Origin: an uncultured Lachnospiraceae bacterium
GTDB taxonomy: Bacteria > Bacillota > Clostridia > Lachnospirales > Lachnospiraceae
Reading direction: 5' to 3'
Length of the DNA stretch: 43,907 nucleotides
Assembly: GCA_910579645.1 (NCBI GenBank)
Contig: CAJTVK010000021.1
Coordinates: 1-43,907 of the forward strand
The notes under the pieces are model-generated. The model saw nothing but the letters and a program-made list of their open reading frames with translations, was not told the DNA's origin and ran no database searches. Each line of letters opens with the position of its first letter. Positions within the stretch are counted from its first letter, which is position 1. This document shows, one piece after another, positions 24,815 through 33,225 of the stretch. The translations under genes were made by a program, and so were the position numbers.

Positions 24815-25713
24815 AAGCGATAGATATCCATGCCGACGACTATGCTTTGTCCCCGGGAGCCTCGGAAGACCTTCTGAAATGTATCCGGAAGGGGAAACTG
24901 GACAGCATCAGCGTACTTACCAATATGTCCTGCTATGAGAAATGCGCCGCATTATATATGGAAGAAAAGAAATCATGGAAGAAGGAGCCTTTGCTTACGG
25001 TGCATCTGAACTTTATGGAAGGAAAAGCGGTGGCTCCCCTTGAGCAGGTGCCGGATTTGGCGGATGGCAGAGGGTACTTGCAGGTAAGCTGGGGGAAATT
25101 GCTGCTATGGAGTTGCTGCCCGTGGAAATATAAGGAAAGAAAAAAGGAACTGAAAGAGGAAATCAAGGCACAGACGGAGAAATTCCTCTGTCTTTTCGGT
25201 GCGGGGAAGCCGCTGCGTTTTGACGGTCACCAGCATACGCAGATGATTCCCATTGTATACCGGGCACTTCTGGAAGTGATAGCGGAAGAAGGGTATCGGG
25301 TATCCTATATCCGGGTGACAAAGGAACCGATTCTGCCGTTCCTGAAAGAGGTTTCCCTTTGGAACACATACCGCCCCGTGAACTGGGTAAAGAACATCCT
25401 GCTGAATATCCTTGCGCCGGCCATGGAAAAGAAGGTTTGCAGGGCAACCGGACAAAAGCCGATGTTTTTGTGGGGAGTGCTGCTGAGCGGCAATATGGAC
25501 AGAAAGCGGGTGCGCAGACTTCTGCCGGCCATGCTGGAGAAGAGCAGGAAAAGAGGAAGAACCTTGGAACTGCTGCTGCATCCGGGGCATTCGGCGAAAG
25601 AGGAACTGGGGGAGGAATTTGTTAACCGGAGCGCACATGCTTTTTACTGCTCGCGGGGTCGCAGAAGGGAGTTTGCCACAGTTATGGAATTGGACGGAGG
25701 AAAAGGTTTATAA
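24811..25713 (+). CDS. ChbG/HpnK (YdjC)-family carbohydrate deacetylase
   Basis: A 300-residue protein with GTG start at 24811 in a GTGA overlap with the preceding stop; GGAGGAAGAAGA is the RBS. DIHADDYALS provides the metal-binding Asp9/Asp10, FDGHQHTQ gives His140/His142, and LLLHPGHS near residue 254 supplies a further histidine. The family removes acetyl groups from chito-oligosaccharides or hopanoid-linked sugars. In this operon it may deacetylate a lipid-linked HexNAc of the glycan, probably loaded by the GtrB-like enzyme next door. It is the last gene before the hairpin terminator. Confidence 0.85.
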   Translation: MKAIDIHADDYALSPGASEDLLKCIRKGKLDSISVLTNMSCYEKCAALYMEEKKSWKKEPLLTVHLNFMEGKAVAPLEQVPDLADGRGYLQVSWGKLLLWSCCPWKYKERKKELKEEIKAQTEKFLCLFGAGKPLRFDGHQHTQMIPIVYRALLEVIAEEGYRVSYIRVTKEPILPFLKEVSLWNTYRPVNWVKNILLNILAPAMEKKVCRATGQKPMFLWGVLLSGNMDRKRVRRLLPAMLEKSRKRGRTLELLLHPGHSAKEELGEEFVNRSAHAFYCSRGRRREFATVMELDGGKGL

Positions 25714-25800
25714 AAGCCGGAACGTGTCTTAAAAATGTTTTCTGTCAGAGGTGTGTCACAATTTGCGGGAGAAAACATTTTTTAGGCACGTTCCGGTTTT
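25714..25800 (+). terminator. Long hairpin (repeat copy 2), end of the glycan operon
   Basis: About 29 bases at 25715-25743 pair with 25770-25797 (AGCCGGAACGTG... against ...CACGTTCCGG) with few mismatches. The loop is 26 bases and contains GAGGTGTGTCACAATTTGCG. A short T run follows. It lies between the convergent deacetylase and small coiled-coil genes, so it can serve both strands. The loop is shared with the hairpin at 16079-16140. Confidence 0.7.
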
Positions 25801-25833
25801 CCGTCCGGTCAGAAAACAGAACTGTGGTGCATA

Positions 25834-26073
25834 TCAGAAGCCGGCCATCATCAGCCCAATCAGTTGGTCTCTTTGTACGGCATCTTCCGAACCCTTGACT
25901 TTCATCGCCTTGCCGTCAAGTTCCGTCTGGCTGGCTTCGGCACGCGCCAGTTTTTCGAGAAATTCCTTCTTTTCCTGCGCTGCTTTTTCAGCCCTTCTTT
26001 CGGCTCTTGCCTGATTCTGCAGTTTTATGGATTCTTCCATGGAATTTATCATCTGCCTCATATCAACCATCAT
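25834..26073 (-). CDS. Small charged coiled-coil protein, unknown function
   Basis: A 79-residue protein starting MMVDMRQMINSMEESIKLQN. The central 40 residues are Ala/Glu/Lys-rich with heptad character (ARAERRAEKAAQEKKEFLEK), and the C-terminus is hydrophobic (DQLIGLMMAGF). A strong AGGAGGT at 26082-26088 lies eight bases before the ATG, which supports real translation. No family recognised. It is divergent from the ATP synthase operon and convergent with the glycan operon; no cysteine, signal peptide or catalytic motif is visible. Confidence 0.7.
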   Translation of the reverse strand: MMVDMRQMINSMEESIKLQNQARAERRAEKAAQEKKEFLEKLARAEASQTELDGKAMKVKGSEDAVQRDQLIGLMMAGF

Positions 26074-26182
26074 AAAAATTTACCTCCTATCTTTCCGTAC
26101 CGATGAATTCTAATTTATTTATCGGCTGATTTGTTTTTTTCTTTATGGCATTTGCGTTCGGAATGATTTTTCAAACACACTC

Positions 26183-26211
26183 TGGACATTGTGCTAAAAA
26201 GTAGGTATAAT
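26183..26211 (+). promoter_or_regulatory. Promoter of the ATP synthase operon
   Basis: TGGACA at 26183-26188 and a perfect TATAAT at 26206-26211 are separated by 17 bases, about 70 bases before the first atp gene. This is the best sigma-A promoter in the window. Confidence 0.75.
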
Positions 26212-26279
26212 CATAAAGTGAGAATTTCAATCATAGTAAAAAAGGTGCGGAATATGAAAGAAAGGGCATGGAGGCGGAA

Positions 26280-26546
26280 GTGAAATACGGAAAGAGTGTA
26301 TACCATGCATTGACAATGATAACGCAGTTCGGAATTAATATGTTAGTGCCGATTTTTCTTTGTTCCTTTCTGGGTATTTATCTGGACCGGAAGTTCGGCA
26401 CCTCCTTTTGGATGGTGGTTTTGTTCTTTATAGGAGCCATGGCAGGGTTCCGGAATGTATATATCTTTGCTAAGAGAATATACAGCATGAAAAATGAAAG
26501 GGATACAAGGCGTGGAAGAAAAACGGACGGTTCCGGCGGAAAATGA
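26280..26546 (+). CDS. atpZ: AtpZ-like F0F1 ATPase accessory protein
   Basis: An 88-residue protein with two transmembrane helices (about residues 13-32 and 40-60) joined by the short loop DRKFGTSF, as in the AtpZ/AtpI-type proteins at the head of clostridial atp operons. These are thought to assist Mg2+ supply or c-ring assembly. GTG 26280 is chosen because GGAGG at 26270-26274 lies five bases upstream; an in-frame ATG at 26268 overlaps that RBS. The C-terminal tail is strongly basic and overlaps the start of the next gene. Confidence 0.75.
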   Translation: MKYGKSVYHALTMITQFGINMLVPIFLCSFLGIYLDRKFGTSFWMVVLFFIGAMAGFRNVYIFAKRIYSMKNERDTRRGRKTDGSGGK

Positions 26547-26982
26547 AATCACTGCGGAAGAAGCAGAATCGGAAACATTAAAGGAAAAATCCGCAGGGAA
26601 CAAGGCCGACAGGACATTGTCGGAGCTGATGATAGGAATAGCAGCCTGGGGAATGCTGTGTCAGATTACCGTCGTCTGGTTTGTTGCGGACAAGGCAGGA
26701 TACAGCCTGGGGCTGTGGATGGGTGTCTTGTTGGCAGCCGCGGCAGGCGTGCATATGTGGTGGGCGCTGGACCGGGCGTTGGATTTGGGACGGGACGCAG
26801 CGGTAAAGATGATAACGAAGCATAATATTATCCGTTATTTCGTATTTGTAATAGTGATGGCCCTGATTATGGTCAGCGGGTTTGCCAATCCGCTTGCTGC
26901 TTTTTTGGGGCTGATGGGTCTGAAAGTAGCGGCTTATCTGCAGCCGTTTACTCATAAAGCATTAGGTCTCAGAAATAATTAA
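26512..26982 (+). CDS. atpI: ATP synthase subunit I
   Basis: A 156-residue membrane protein. A Glu/Lys-rich N-terminal region of about 38 residues is followed by four hydrophobic segments (IGIAAWGMLCQITVVWFV, LGLWMGVLLAAAAGVHMWWA, YFVFVIVMALIMVSGFA, AAFLGLMGLKVAAYL). Size, topology and position between atpZ and atpB identify ATP synthase protein I, a c-ring assembly factor. GTG 26512 is preferred, with AAAGGGA upstream; ATG 26494 in the same frame is possible. It overlaps atpZ by about 35 bases. Confidence 0.8.
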   Translation: MEEKRTVPAENEITAEEAESETLKEKSAGNKADRTLSELMIGIAAWGMLCQITVVWFVADKAGYSLGLWMGVLLAAAAGVHMWWALDRALDLGRDAAVKMITKHNIIRYFVFVIVMALIMVSGFANPLAAFLGLMGLKVAAYLQPFTHKALGLRNN

Positions 26983-26999
26983 TATAAGGAGGTGAGAGT

Positions 27000-27719
27000 A
27001 TGGGACAGGGAATTTTGTTATCCTCTGCGGCCGACATTGATTTTATGGTCCATGGCGTGTTTTCCTATGAACTGTTTGGCCAGACGGTTTGGATAACAAC
27101 CACACATGTATGTGTGCTGATTGTCATGCTGGTCATTATCGGTTTCTGCATCGCGGCAAACCGGGCAGTCAAACATGCGTCCGAGGTTCCGGGCACATTT
27201 CAGAACGTTGTGGAACTGGTTGTGGAGATGTTGGATAATATGGTCGGGGGTGTAATGGGAAAATATGCCGTTAACTTCCGCAATTATATCGGCACGATAT
27301 TTATATTTATCCTGATCAGCAATATCTCAGGCCTGTTTGGGCTGCGTCCGCCTACCGCTGATTACGGGGTGACTTTTGCCCTGGGCATCATGACCTTTGT
27401 GACGATTCATTTCAACAAGTTCAAGCATCAGAAGGTGAAAGGAGTCATTAAGGGACTGTGCGATCCGTGGCCGATATGGGCGCCTATCAATGTCATCGGC
27501 GATGTGGCCGTGCCGATTTCATTGTCGCTGCGTTTGTTTGCCAACATTCTGTCCGGCGTGGTAATGATGGCGTTGGTTTACGGCCTGCTTTCGAAAATTG
27601 CATATATTTGGCCGGGGGCGCTCCATGTATACTTTGACTTGTTCTCGGGAGCCATTCAGACGTATGTATTCTGTATGCTGACAATGACGTATATTACGGA
27701 TGCCTGCACGACGGAATGA
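27000..27719 (+). CDS. atpB: F0F1 ATP synthase subunit a
   Basis: A 239-residue polytopic protein. The conserved ion-channel arginine is Arg178 in ISLSLRLFANILSG. NFRNYIGTIFIFILISNISGLFG and the C-terminal SGAIQTYVFCMLTMTYI are standard for subunit a. A strong AGGAGGTG lies six bases before the ATG. The subunit forms the two half-channels that carry the coupling ion past the c-ring in the membrane. Length is normal for the family. Confidence 0.95.
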   Translation: MGQGILLSSAADIDFMVHGVFSYELFGQTVWITTTHVCVLIVMLVIIGFCIAANRAVKHASEVPGTFQNVVELVVEMLDNMVGGVMGKYAVNFRNYIGTIFIFILISNISGLFGLRPPTADYGVTFALGIMTFVTIHFNKFKHQKVKGVIKGLCDPWPIWAPINVIGDVAVPISLSLRLFANILSGVVMMALVYGLLSKIAYIWPGALHVYFDLFSGAIQTYVFCMLTMTYITDACTTE

Positions 27720-27833
27720 CGGAAACGGCTTTCGCCGCCCGAAACAGGAAGGGTAAAGCTTTCATAGCAATTGACAACTGAATAAATAGGAAGGATATAT
27801 TATTAATTATTTTAATCCAAGGAGGAATTAACA

Positions 27834-28088
27834 ATGGAATTTAACACGAATTTTATCTTAGGTTGTTCGGCAATCGGTGCAGGGCTTGCAGTTATCGCAG
27901 GTATCGGGCCTGGTGTAGGTCAGGGTATTGCGGCCGGACATGCGGCAGCGGCAGTAGGAAGGAATCCGGGGGCAAAGTCTGATGTTACTTCTACGATGCT
28001 TTTGGGTCAGGCGGTGGCGGAGACGACCGGTCTTTACGGTTTGCTGATTGCCATGCTGCTCTTGTTCGTAAAACCTCTTATGCCTTAA
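27834..28088 (+). CDS. atpE: F0F1 ATP synthase subunit c with Na+-type signature
   Basis: An 84-residue helical hairpin forming the rotor ring. The ion-carrying carboxylate is Glu63 in GQAVAETTGLYG. The residues that bind sodium in the Ilyobacter/Propionigenium c-ring (Gln32, Val63, Glu65, Ser66, Thr67, Tyr70) correspond here to Gln30, Val61, Glu63, Thr64, Thr65 and Tyr68. This suggests sodium coupling rather than proton coupling; that is inferred, not shown. AAGGAGG is a strong RBS, fitting the need for many copies. The 114-base gap before it contains TTGACA at 27771-27776 and TATATT at 27796-27801 (19-base spacer), a possible internal promoter. Confidence 0.95.
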   Translation: MEFNTNFILGCSAIGAGLAVIAGIGPGVGQGIAAGHAAAAVGRNPGAKSDVTSTMLLGQAVAETTGLYGLLIAMLLLFVKPLMP

Positions 28089-28146
28089 GGACTTTTGAAT
28101 CAGGGTACGGAAAACAAAAGTAAATTGAGGAAGGGAGGCTTATGTC

Positions 28147-28707
28147 TTGAATAGATTAGGCACAGGATTTATGTTGGCTGCCGCCGAGATGGAGCCGAGA
28201 CTGTTTGATTTGGATCTCCAGCTTATCGCAGATGCCGGGCTGATGATTATCGCGGTATTCGCGCTGTTCCTGATTGCATCCAAGCTTCTGTTCAATCCGG
28301 TAAGGGATATGATGCAGAAGAGGCAGGATAAGATTAAGGGTGAACTGGACAGTGCCGCGGAGGATATGGAGAATGCGGCTAAGCTGAAGGCAGACTATGA
28401 ATCCAAAATCAAGAATATCGACAAGGAAGCGGAAGCAATCTTGAGCGAAGCCCGTAAGAAAGCACTTGCCAATGAGAATAAAATTGTCGCAGAGGCGAAG
28501 GAAGAAGCGGCAAGGATTATTGAGAGGGCAAAAGCGGAAGCAGAACTTGAGAAGAAGAAAGCTGCCGACGACATGAAACGTGAGATGATTGTGATTGCGT
28601 CCATGATGGCAGGAAAAGTGGTAAATTCTTCCATTGATACGGCTGTCCGTGACAGCTTGGTCGATGAGACATTGAAAGAAATAGGTGAAAGCACATGGCT
28701 AAGCTAG
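28147..28707 (+). CDS. atpF: F0F1 ATP synthase subunit b
   Basis: A 186-residue protein with one transmembrane helix (LMIIAVFALFLIASKLLF, about residues 31-48). A long charged coiled coil follows (about 55-150), forming the peripheral stalk. The only suitable start is TTG 28147, eight bases after GGGAGG (28133-28138). An ATG at 28142 is out of frame and reads ATG-TCT-TGA, a two-codon ORF between the RBS and the TTG. Met9 is a weaker alternative start. The 3' end overlaps atpH by 13 bases. Confidence 0.92.
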   Translation: MNRLGTGFMLAAAEMEPRLFDLDLQLIADAGLMIIAVFALFLIASKLLFNPVRDMMQKRQDKIKGELDSAAEDMENAAKLKADYESKIKNIDKEAEAILSEARKKALANENKIVAEAKEEAARIIERAKAEAELEKKKAADDMKREMIVIASMMAGKVVNSSIDTAVRDSLVDETLKEIGESTWLS

Positions 28708-29243
28708 TTTCAAAAACATACGGAGAGGCTCTGTTTGAACTTGCCGCAGAAGAGAACAAAGTCGATGTGTTTATGGAGGAAATTACCCAGCTGCAGCTTA
28801 TTTTTGCACAGAACAAAGAGTTCGGGAAGCTTATGAACCACCCGAAAATCCTGAAAGAGGAGAAAACCGAGGTGCTTCAGAATGTACTGAAAGGCCGTAT
28901 TTCGGATGAACTGACGGGTTTCCTTACTTTGATTGTGGCAAAAGACCGCTATGGCGAAATTGACGGGATATTGGATTATTTCCTGACGGAAGTAAAAAAA
29001 TATAAAGGAATCGGCATTGCATATGTGACGACGGCGGCACCGCTCCGGGAGGAGCAGAAAGCGCAGGTAGAGCAGAAGCTGCTTCAGACCACTTCCTATA
29101 AAAAGATGGAAATGCATTACGGCGTGGACGGAAGCCTGATAGGCGGCATGGTCATCCGCATCGGGGACCGTGTGGTGGACAGCAGCATAAAAACCAGGCT
29201 GAATGAACTTACAAGACAGTTGATGAAAATTCAATTGTCATAG
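28695..29243 (+). CDS. atpH: F0F1 ATP synthase subunit delta
   Basis: A 182-residue OSCP/delta subunit that ties the peripheral stalk to the top of the alpha3beta3 head. It shows the family pattern: SKTYGEALFELAAEE at the N-terminus, LMNHPKILKEEK near residue 50, and a C-terminal domain with YGVDGSLIGGMVIRIGDRVVDSSIKTRL. It is translationally coupled to atpF. Normal length. Confidence 0.95.
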   Translation: MAKLVSKTYGEALFELAAEENKVDVFMEEITQLQLIFAQNKEFGKLMNHPKILKEEKTEVLQNVLKGRISDELTGFLTLIVAKDRYGEIDGILDYFLTEVKKYKGIGIAYVTTAAPLREEQKAQVEQKLLQTTSYKKMEMHYGVDGSLIGGMVIRIGDRVVDSSIKTRLNELTRQLMKIQLS

Positions 29244-29289
29244 AAAGCAGCCGAAATCGGAAGCTTTCCTGTGAAGGCAGGGCTTTCAC
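29243..29289 (+). other. Two hairpins between atpH and atpA
   Basis: GAAAGC (29243-29248) pairs with GCTTTC (29263-29268), with an inner CCG/CGG. GTGAAGGC (29271-29278) pairs with GCTTTCAC (29282-29289), 8 bp with a 3-base loop. No T run follows, so they more likely affect mRNA processing, stability or relative expression of F0 and F1 genes than act as full terminators. Confidence 0.5.
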
Positions 29290-29337
29290 GGGAGAGGCAA
29301 AGGTTACTACAAAATAAAGAAAGGTGCGTATAGATCC

Positions 29338-30827
29338 ATGAATTTAAGACCGGAAGAAATTAGTTCTGTCATTAAGGATCAGATTAAGAGATATGCGTCT
29401 GAACTGGAAGTATCCGATGTGGGTACGGTCATTCAGGTTGCAGACGGTATTGCCCGCGTACATGGACTTGAGAACGCCATGCAGGGAGAATTGTTGGAAT
29501 TTCCCGGCGAAGTATACGGCATGGTGCTTAACTTGGAAGAGGACAATGTAGGTGCGGTTCTTCTCGGAAGCCATAAAAACATTAATGAAGGCGATACCGT
29601 AAAGACGACGGGCCGCGTGGTTGAGGTTCCGGTAGGCGACTGCATGCTGGGTCGTGTAGTCAATGCCCTTGGTCAGCCTATTGACGGAAAAGGACCCATT
29701 CAGACAGACAGATACCGTAAAATAGAAAGAGTGGCATCCGGCGTTATCACGAGAAAATCGGTAGATACGCCGCTGCAGACAGGAATTAAGGCTATCGACT
29801 CCATGGTTCCCATCGGAAGGGGACAGAGAGAGCTGATTATCGGCGACAGGCAGACAGGTAAGACGGCCATTGCCATTGATACCATCATAAACCAGAAAGG
29901 GCAGGGGGTAAAATGTATCTATGTTGCCATAGGACAGAAAGCCTCCACGGTTGCCACGATTGTCAAGACGTTGGAAGAGTACGGCGCAATGGCATATACG
30001 ACTATTGTGGCAGCTACGGCCAGCGAACTTGCCCCGTTACAGTATATCGCTCCCTATTCGGGCTGTGCCATCGGGGAAGAATGGATGGAAAACGGCGGGG
30101 ACGTATTGGTGATTTATGATGATTTAAGTAAGCATGCTACGGCATACCGTACACTTTCCTTGCTGCTTAAAAGACCCCCCGGACGTGAGGCGTATCCTGG
30201 CGACGTATTTTACCTTCATTCCAGGCTTCTGGAAAGAGCGGCACGCATGAGTGAAGAATACGGCGGCGGTTCCCTGACGGCGCTTCCGACGTATCCGCAT
30301 ATATTCCGACCAACGTCATTTCCATTACCGACGGCCAGATTTATCTGGAAACGGAAATGTTCAATTCCGGTTTCCGTCCTGCCGTCAATGCAGGGCTTTC
30401 CGTATCCCGTGTAGGCGGCGCGGCACAGATTAAGGCTATGAAGAAGATTGCTGCCCCGATCCGTACGGAATTGGCGCAGTATAGGGAACTGGCGGCATTC
30501 TCCCAGTTCGGCTCCGAATTGGATGCCGATACGAAAGAGAAGCTGGCACAGGGGGAACGAATTAAAGAAGTATTGAAGCAGCCGCAGTATCAGCCGATGC
30601 CGGTGCAGTATCAGGTTATCATTATTTATGCGGCGACAAATAAATACCTGTTGGATATTCCCGTTGAAGATATCACCCGTTTCGAGAAAGAGTTCTTCGA
30701 ATTCTTGGATACGAAATATGCGGAGATTCCCAATGCCATTGCAGAGGAAAAGCAGATTTCCGATGCGACGGACGAAGCACTGAAGAAAGCCATTGGGGAG
30801 TTTAAGGCGCAGTTTGGGAAATCATAA
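29338..30827 (+). pseudogene. atpA: F0F1 ATP synthase subunit alpha, frameshifted by an internal deletion
   Basis: The first frame encodes a normal alpha subunit up to GGGSLTALP (Walker A GDRQTGKTA near residue 170 present). It then reads out of frame to a stop at 30414. The rest of the protein (VSAYIPTNVISITDGQIYLE, SRVGGAAQIKAMKK) is intact in another frame, ending at 30827. At 30288/30289 the family's IIETQAGD codons are missing. A 22-nt deletion explains both the shift and the loss, and restoring 22 nt gives exactly 503 codons plus stop, the normal length. No programmed-frameshift signal is apparent. Either the strain lacks a working alpha subunit or this is a sequencing/assembly error. 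Confidence 0.9.
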
Positions 30828-30890
30828 AGGATGGCTGCAGGGAGAGCGCGGATGCGTTTTGCCTGCGGTAAGGAAGGATAGGTAACGGTT

Positions 30891-31766
30891 ATGGCTTCAA
30901 TGAGAGATATAAAAAGGCGCAGAGGCAGTATCCAGAGCACGCAGCAGATTACCAAAGCCATGAAACTTGTTTCCACTGTTAAGCTGCAGAAAGCCAAGCA
31001 GCGGGCGGAGCAGTCAAAAGCGTATTTTAACTGCATGTATGAGACGGTTGTTTCCATGCTTGCCAAAGCGGGCAATATCAATCATCCTTATTTAAAAGCC
31101 GGCAGTTCTTCCAAGAAAGGGATTATTGTCATCACTTCCAACAGAGGGTTAGCCGGCGGCTATAACTCCAATGTAACCAAGCTGATTACACAGGGCGATT
31201 TCAAAAAAGAAGACGTGGAAATCTATGTCATCGGCAAAAAAGGCAGGGAAACGTTCCAACGCCGCGGTTACAGCATAAGGGAGGATTATTCCGATATTGT
31301 GGAAGAGCCGCTGTATTCCGATGCCATGGAAGTGAGCAGGAAGGTATTGGATGATTTTGTAAGCGGTGAAATCGGTGAAATATATCTGGCTTATACCGGA
31401 TTTAAGAATACGGTAGTGCATGTGCCTACCCTGCTGAAGCTGCTTCCGGTGGAAGTGGCGGGGAACAGAGGGAAAGACGGTGCGGAGGATGCACAGAAGA
31501 ATGCGGCGCCCATGAACTTTGAGCCGGAGGACGATGCAGCTTTGGAACTGATTATTCCCAAGTATGTGACGAGCCTGATTTTCGGCGGATTAGTGGAATC
31601 GGTGGCCAGCGAGAACGGTGCGAGGATGCAGGCGATGGATTCGGCGACAAGCAATGCGGAGGAGATGATAGACCATCTGACCCTGATGTACAACAGGGCT
31701 AGACAGGGCTCCATCACGCAGGAACTGACGGAGATTATTGCCGGCGCCAATGCGATTTCGATGTAG
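30891..31766 (+). CDS. atpG: F0F1 ATP synthase subunit gamma
   Basis: A 291-residue central-stalk subunit. The N-terminus MASMRDIKRRRGSIQSTQQITKAMKLVS is the conserved gamma helix, and the C-terminus RMQAMDSATSNAEEMIDHLT...RQGSITQELTEIIAGA is the matching second helix of the coiled coil. The central domain contains ITSNRGLAGGYN. GGAAGGATAGG is the RBS. Length is normal, and no damage is seen although the gene directly follows the broken atpA. Confidence 0.95.
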   Translation: MASMRDIKRRRGSIQSTQQITKAMKLVSTVKLQKAKQRAEQSKAYFNCMYETVVSMLAKAGNINHPYLKAGSSSKKGIIVITSNRGLAGGYNSNVTKLITQGDFKKEDVEIYVIGKKGRETFQRRGYSIREDYSDIVEEPLYSDAMEVSRKVLDDFVSGEIGEIYLAYTGFKNTVVHVPTLLKLLPVEVAGNRGKDGAEDAQKNAAPMNFEPEDDAALELIIPKYVTSLIFGGLVESVASENGARMQAMDSATSNAEEMIDHLTLMYNRARQGSITQELTEIIAGANAISM

Positions 31767-31795
31767 AATAGAGAAAGGTTAACAGGGAAGAAGAG

Positions 31796-33202
31796 ATGGC
31801 AGAGATAAAGAAAGAGACGGGTAATGTGGGTAAAGTTACCCAGATTATCGGTGCTGTGCTTGACATAAAATTTACCGGCGGCGAGCTGCCGGAGATTAAC
31901 GAAGCAATCAGGATTCCTACCAATGACGGGGGAGAACTGATTGTGGAAGTATCACAGCATCTTGGTGATGACACTGTCCGGTGTATTGCCATGGGTTCCA
32001 CGGACGGTCTGGTAAGGGGCATGGATGCGGTTGCGACCGGTGCGCCTATCACGGTTCCTGTAGGTGAGAACACACTGGGAAGGATTTTCAATGTATTAGG
32101 CCAGCCCATAGACAATAAGCCGGCACCGGAAGGCGTAGGTTATGAGCCGATTCACAGGCCTGCGCCTGCATTTGAGGAGCAGTCTACGGCGACGGAACTT
32201 CTGGAGACAGGAATTAAAGTGGTTGACTTGCTTTGCCCTTATCAGAAAGGCGGTAAAATCGGTCTTTTCGGTGGTGCGGGTGTAGGGAAGACAGTGCTGA
32301 TTCAGGAATTAATCCGTAATATTGCTACCGAGCATAGCGGATATTCCGTATTTACCGGCGTAGGCGAGAGAACCAGGGAAGGGAACGACCTGTACCATGA
32401 AATGATGGAATCCGGCGTTATTGATAAAACAACGATGGTGTTCGGGCAGATGAACGAGCCTCCCGGAGCCAGGATGAGGGTCGGCCTGACGGGGCTGACT
32501 ATGGCAGAGTACTTCCGTGACAAAGGCGGGAAGGACGTTTTGCTGTTCATTGACAATATTTTCCGTTTTACGCAGGCAGGTTCCGAGGTGTCCGCACTGC
32601 TGGGACGTATGCCTTCCGCAGTAGGCTACCAGCCTACGCTGCAGACGGAGATGGGTGCTTTGCAGGAACGTATCACTTCCACGAAGAACGGATCCATCAC
32701 CTCCGTGCAGGCAGTATATGTGCCGGCCGACGACTTGACGGATCCGGCTCCGGCTACTACGTTTGCCCATTTGGATGCGACGACGACGCTGTCCCGTTCC
32801 ATCGTGGAATTGGGCATTTATCCGGCGGTTGATCCGTTGGAGTCCACTTCCAGGATTTTGGATCCGCGTATCGTAGGGGAGGAACATTACAAGGTAGCCC
32901 GGGGCGTGCAGGAGATTCTGCAGAAATATAAGGAACTGCAGGACATCATTGCCATCCTCGGCATGGATGAACTTTCCGAGGAAGATAAGCTTGTGGTATC
33001 CCGTGCGAGAAAGGTGCAGAGGTTCCTGTCCCAGCCGTTCTTCGTTGCCGGCCAGTTTACCGGCCTGGAAGGGAAATATGTGCCGATTAACGAGACAATC
33101 CGCGGATTTAAGGAAATTCTGGAAGGGAAGCATGACAGCATACCGGAAAGCTATTTCCTGAATGCAGGGAGCATAGACGATGTACTTGCCCGTGTAAAAT
33201 AG
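31796..33202 (+). CDS. atpD: F0F1 ATP synthase subunit beta
   Basis: A 468-residue catalytic subunit. Walker A is GGAGVGKT (Lys165), with the catalytic GERTREGNDLY, the Walker B-type DVLLFIDNIFRFTQAGSEVSALLGRMPSAVGYQPTL (only quoted in part as a motif region) and the DELSEED motif near residue 390. It hydrolyses or synthesises ATP at the interface with alpha. Full length and well conserved. Confidence 0.97.
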   Translation: MAEIKKETGNVGKVTQIIGAVLDIKFTGGELPEINEAIRIPTNDGGELIVEVSQHLGDDTVRCIAMGSTDGLVRGMDAVATGAPITVPVGENTLGRIFNVLGQPIDNKPAPEGVGYEPIHRPAPAFEEQSTATELLETGIKVVDLLCPYQKGGKIGLFGGAGVGKTVLIQELIRNIATEHSGYSVFTGVGERTREGNDLYHEMMESGVIDKTTMVFGQMNEPPGARMRVGLTGLTMAEYFRDKGGKDVLLFIDNIFRFTQAGSEVSALLGRMPSAVGYQPTLQTEMGALQERITSTKNGSITSVQAVYVPADDLTDPAPATTFAHLDATTTLSRSIVELGIYPAVDPLESTSRILDPRIVGEEHYKVARGVQEILQKYKELQDIIAILGMDELSEEDKLVVSRARKVQRFLSQPFFVAGQFTGLEGKYVPINETIRGFKEILEGKHDSIPESYFLNAGSIDDVLARVK

Positions 33203-33225
33203 TACAGAAAGGGCAGGGTTGATAT

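Noticed and set aside
30280..30420. Programmed ribosomal frameshift in atpA
   Set aside because: No slippery heptamer or stimulatory structure is evident, and conserved codons are actually missing, which points to a deletion.
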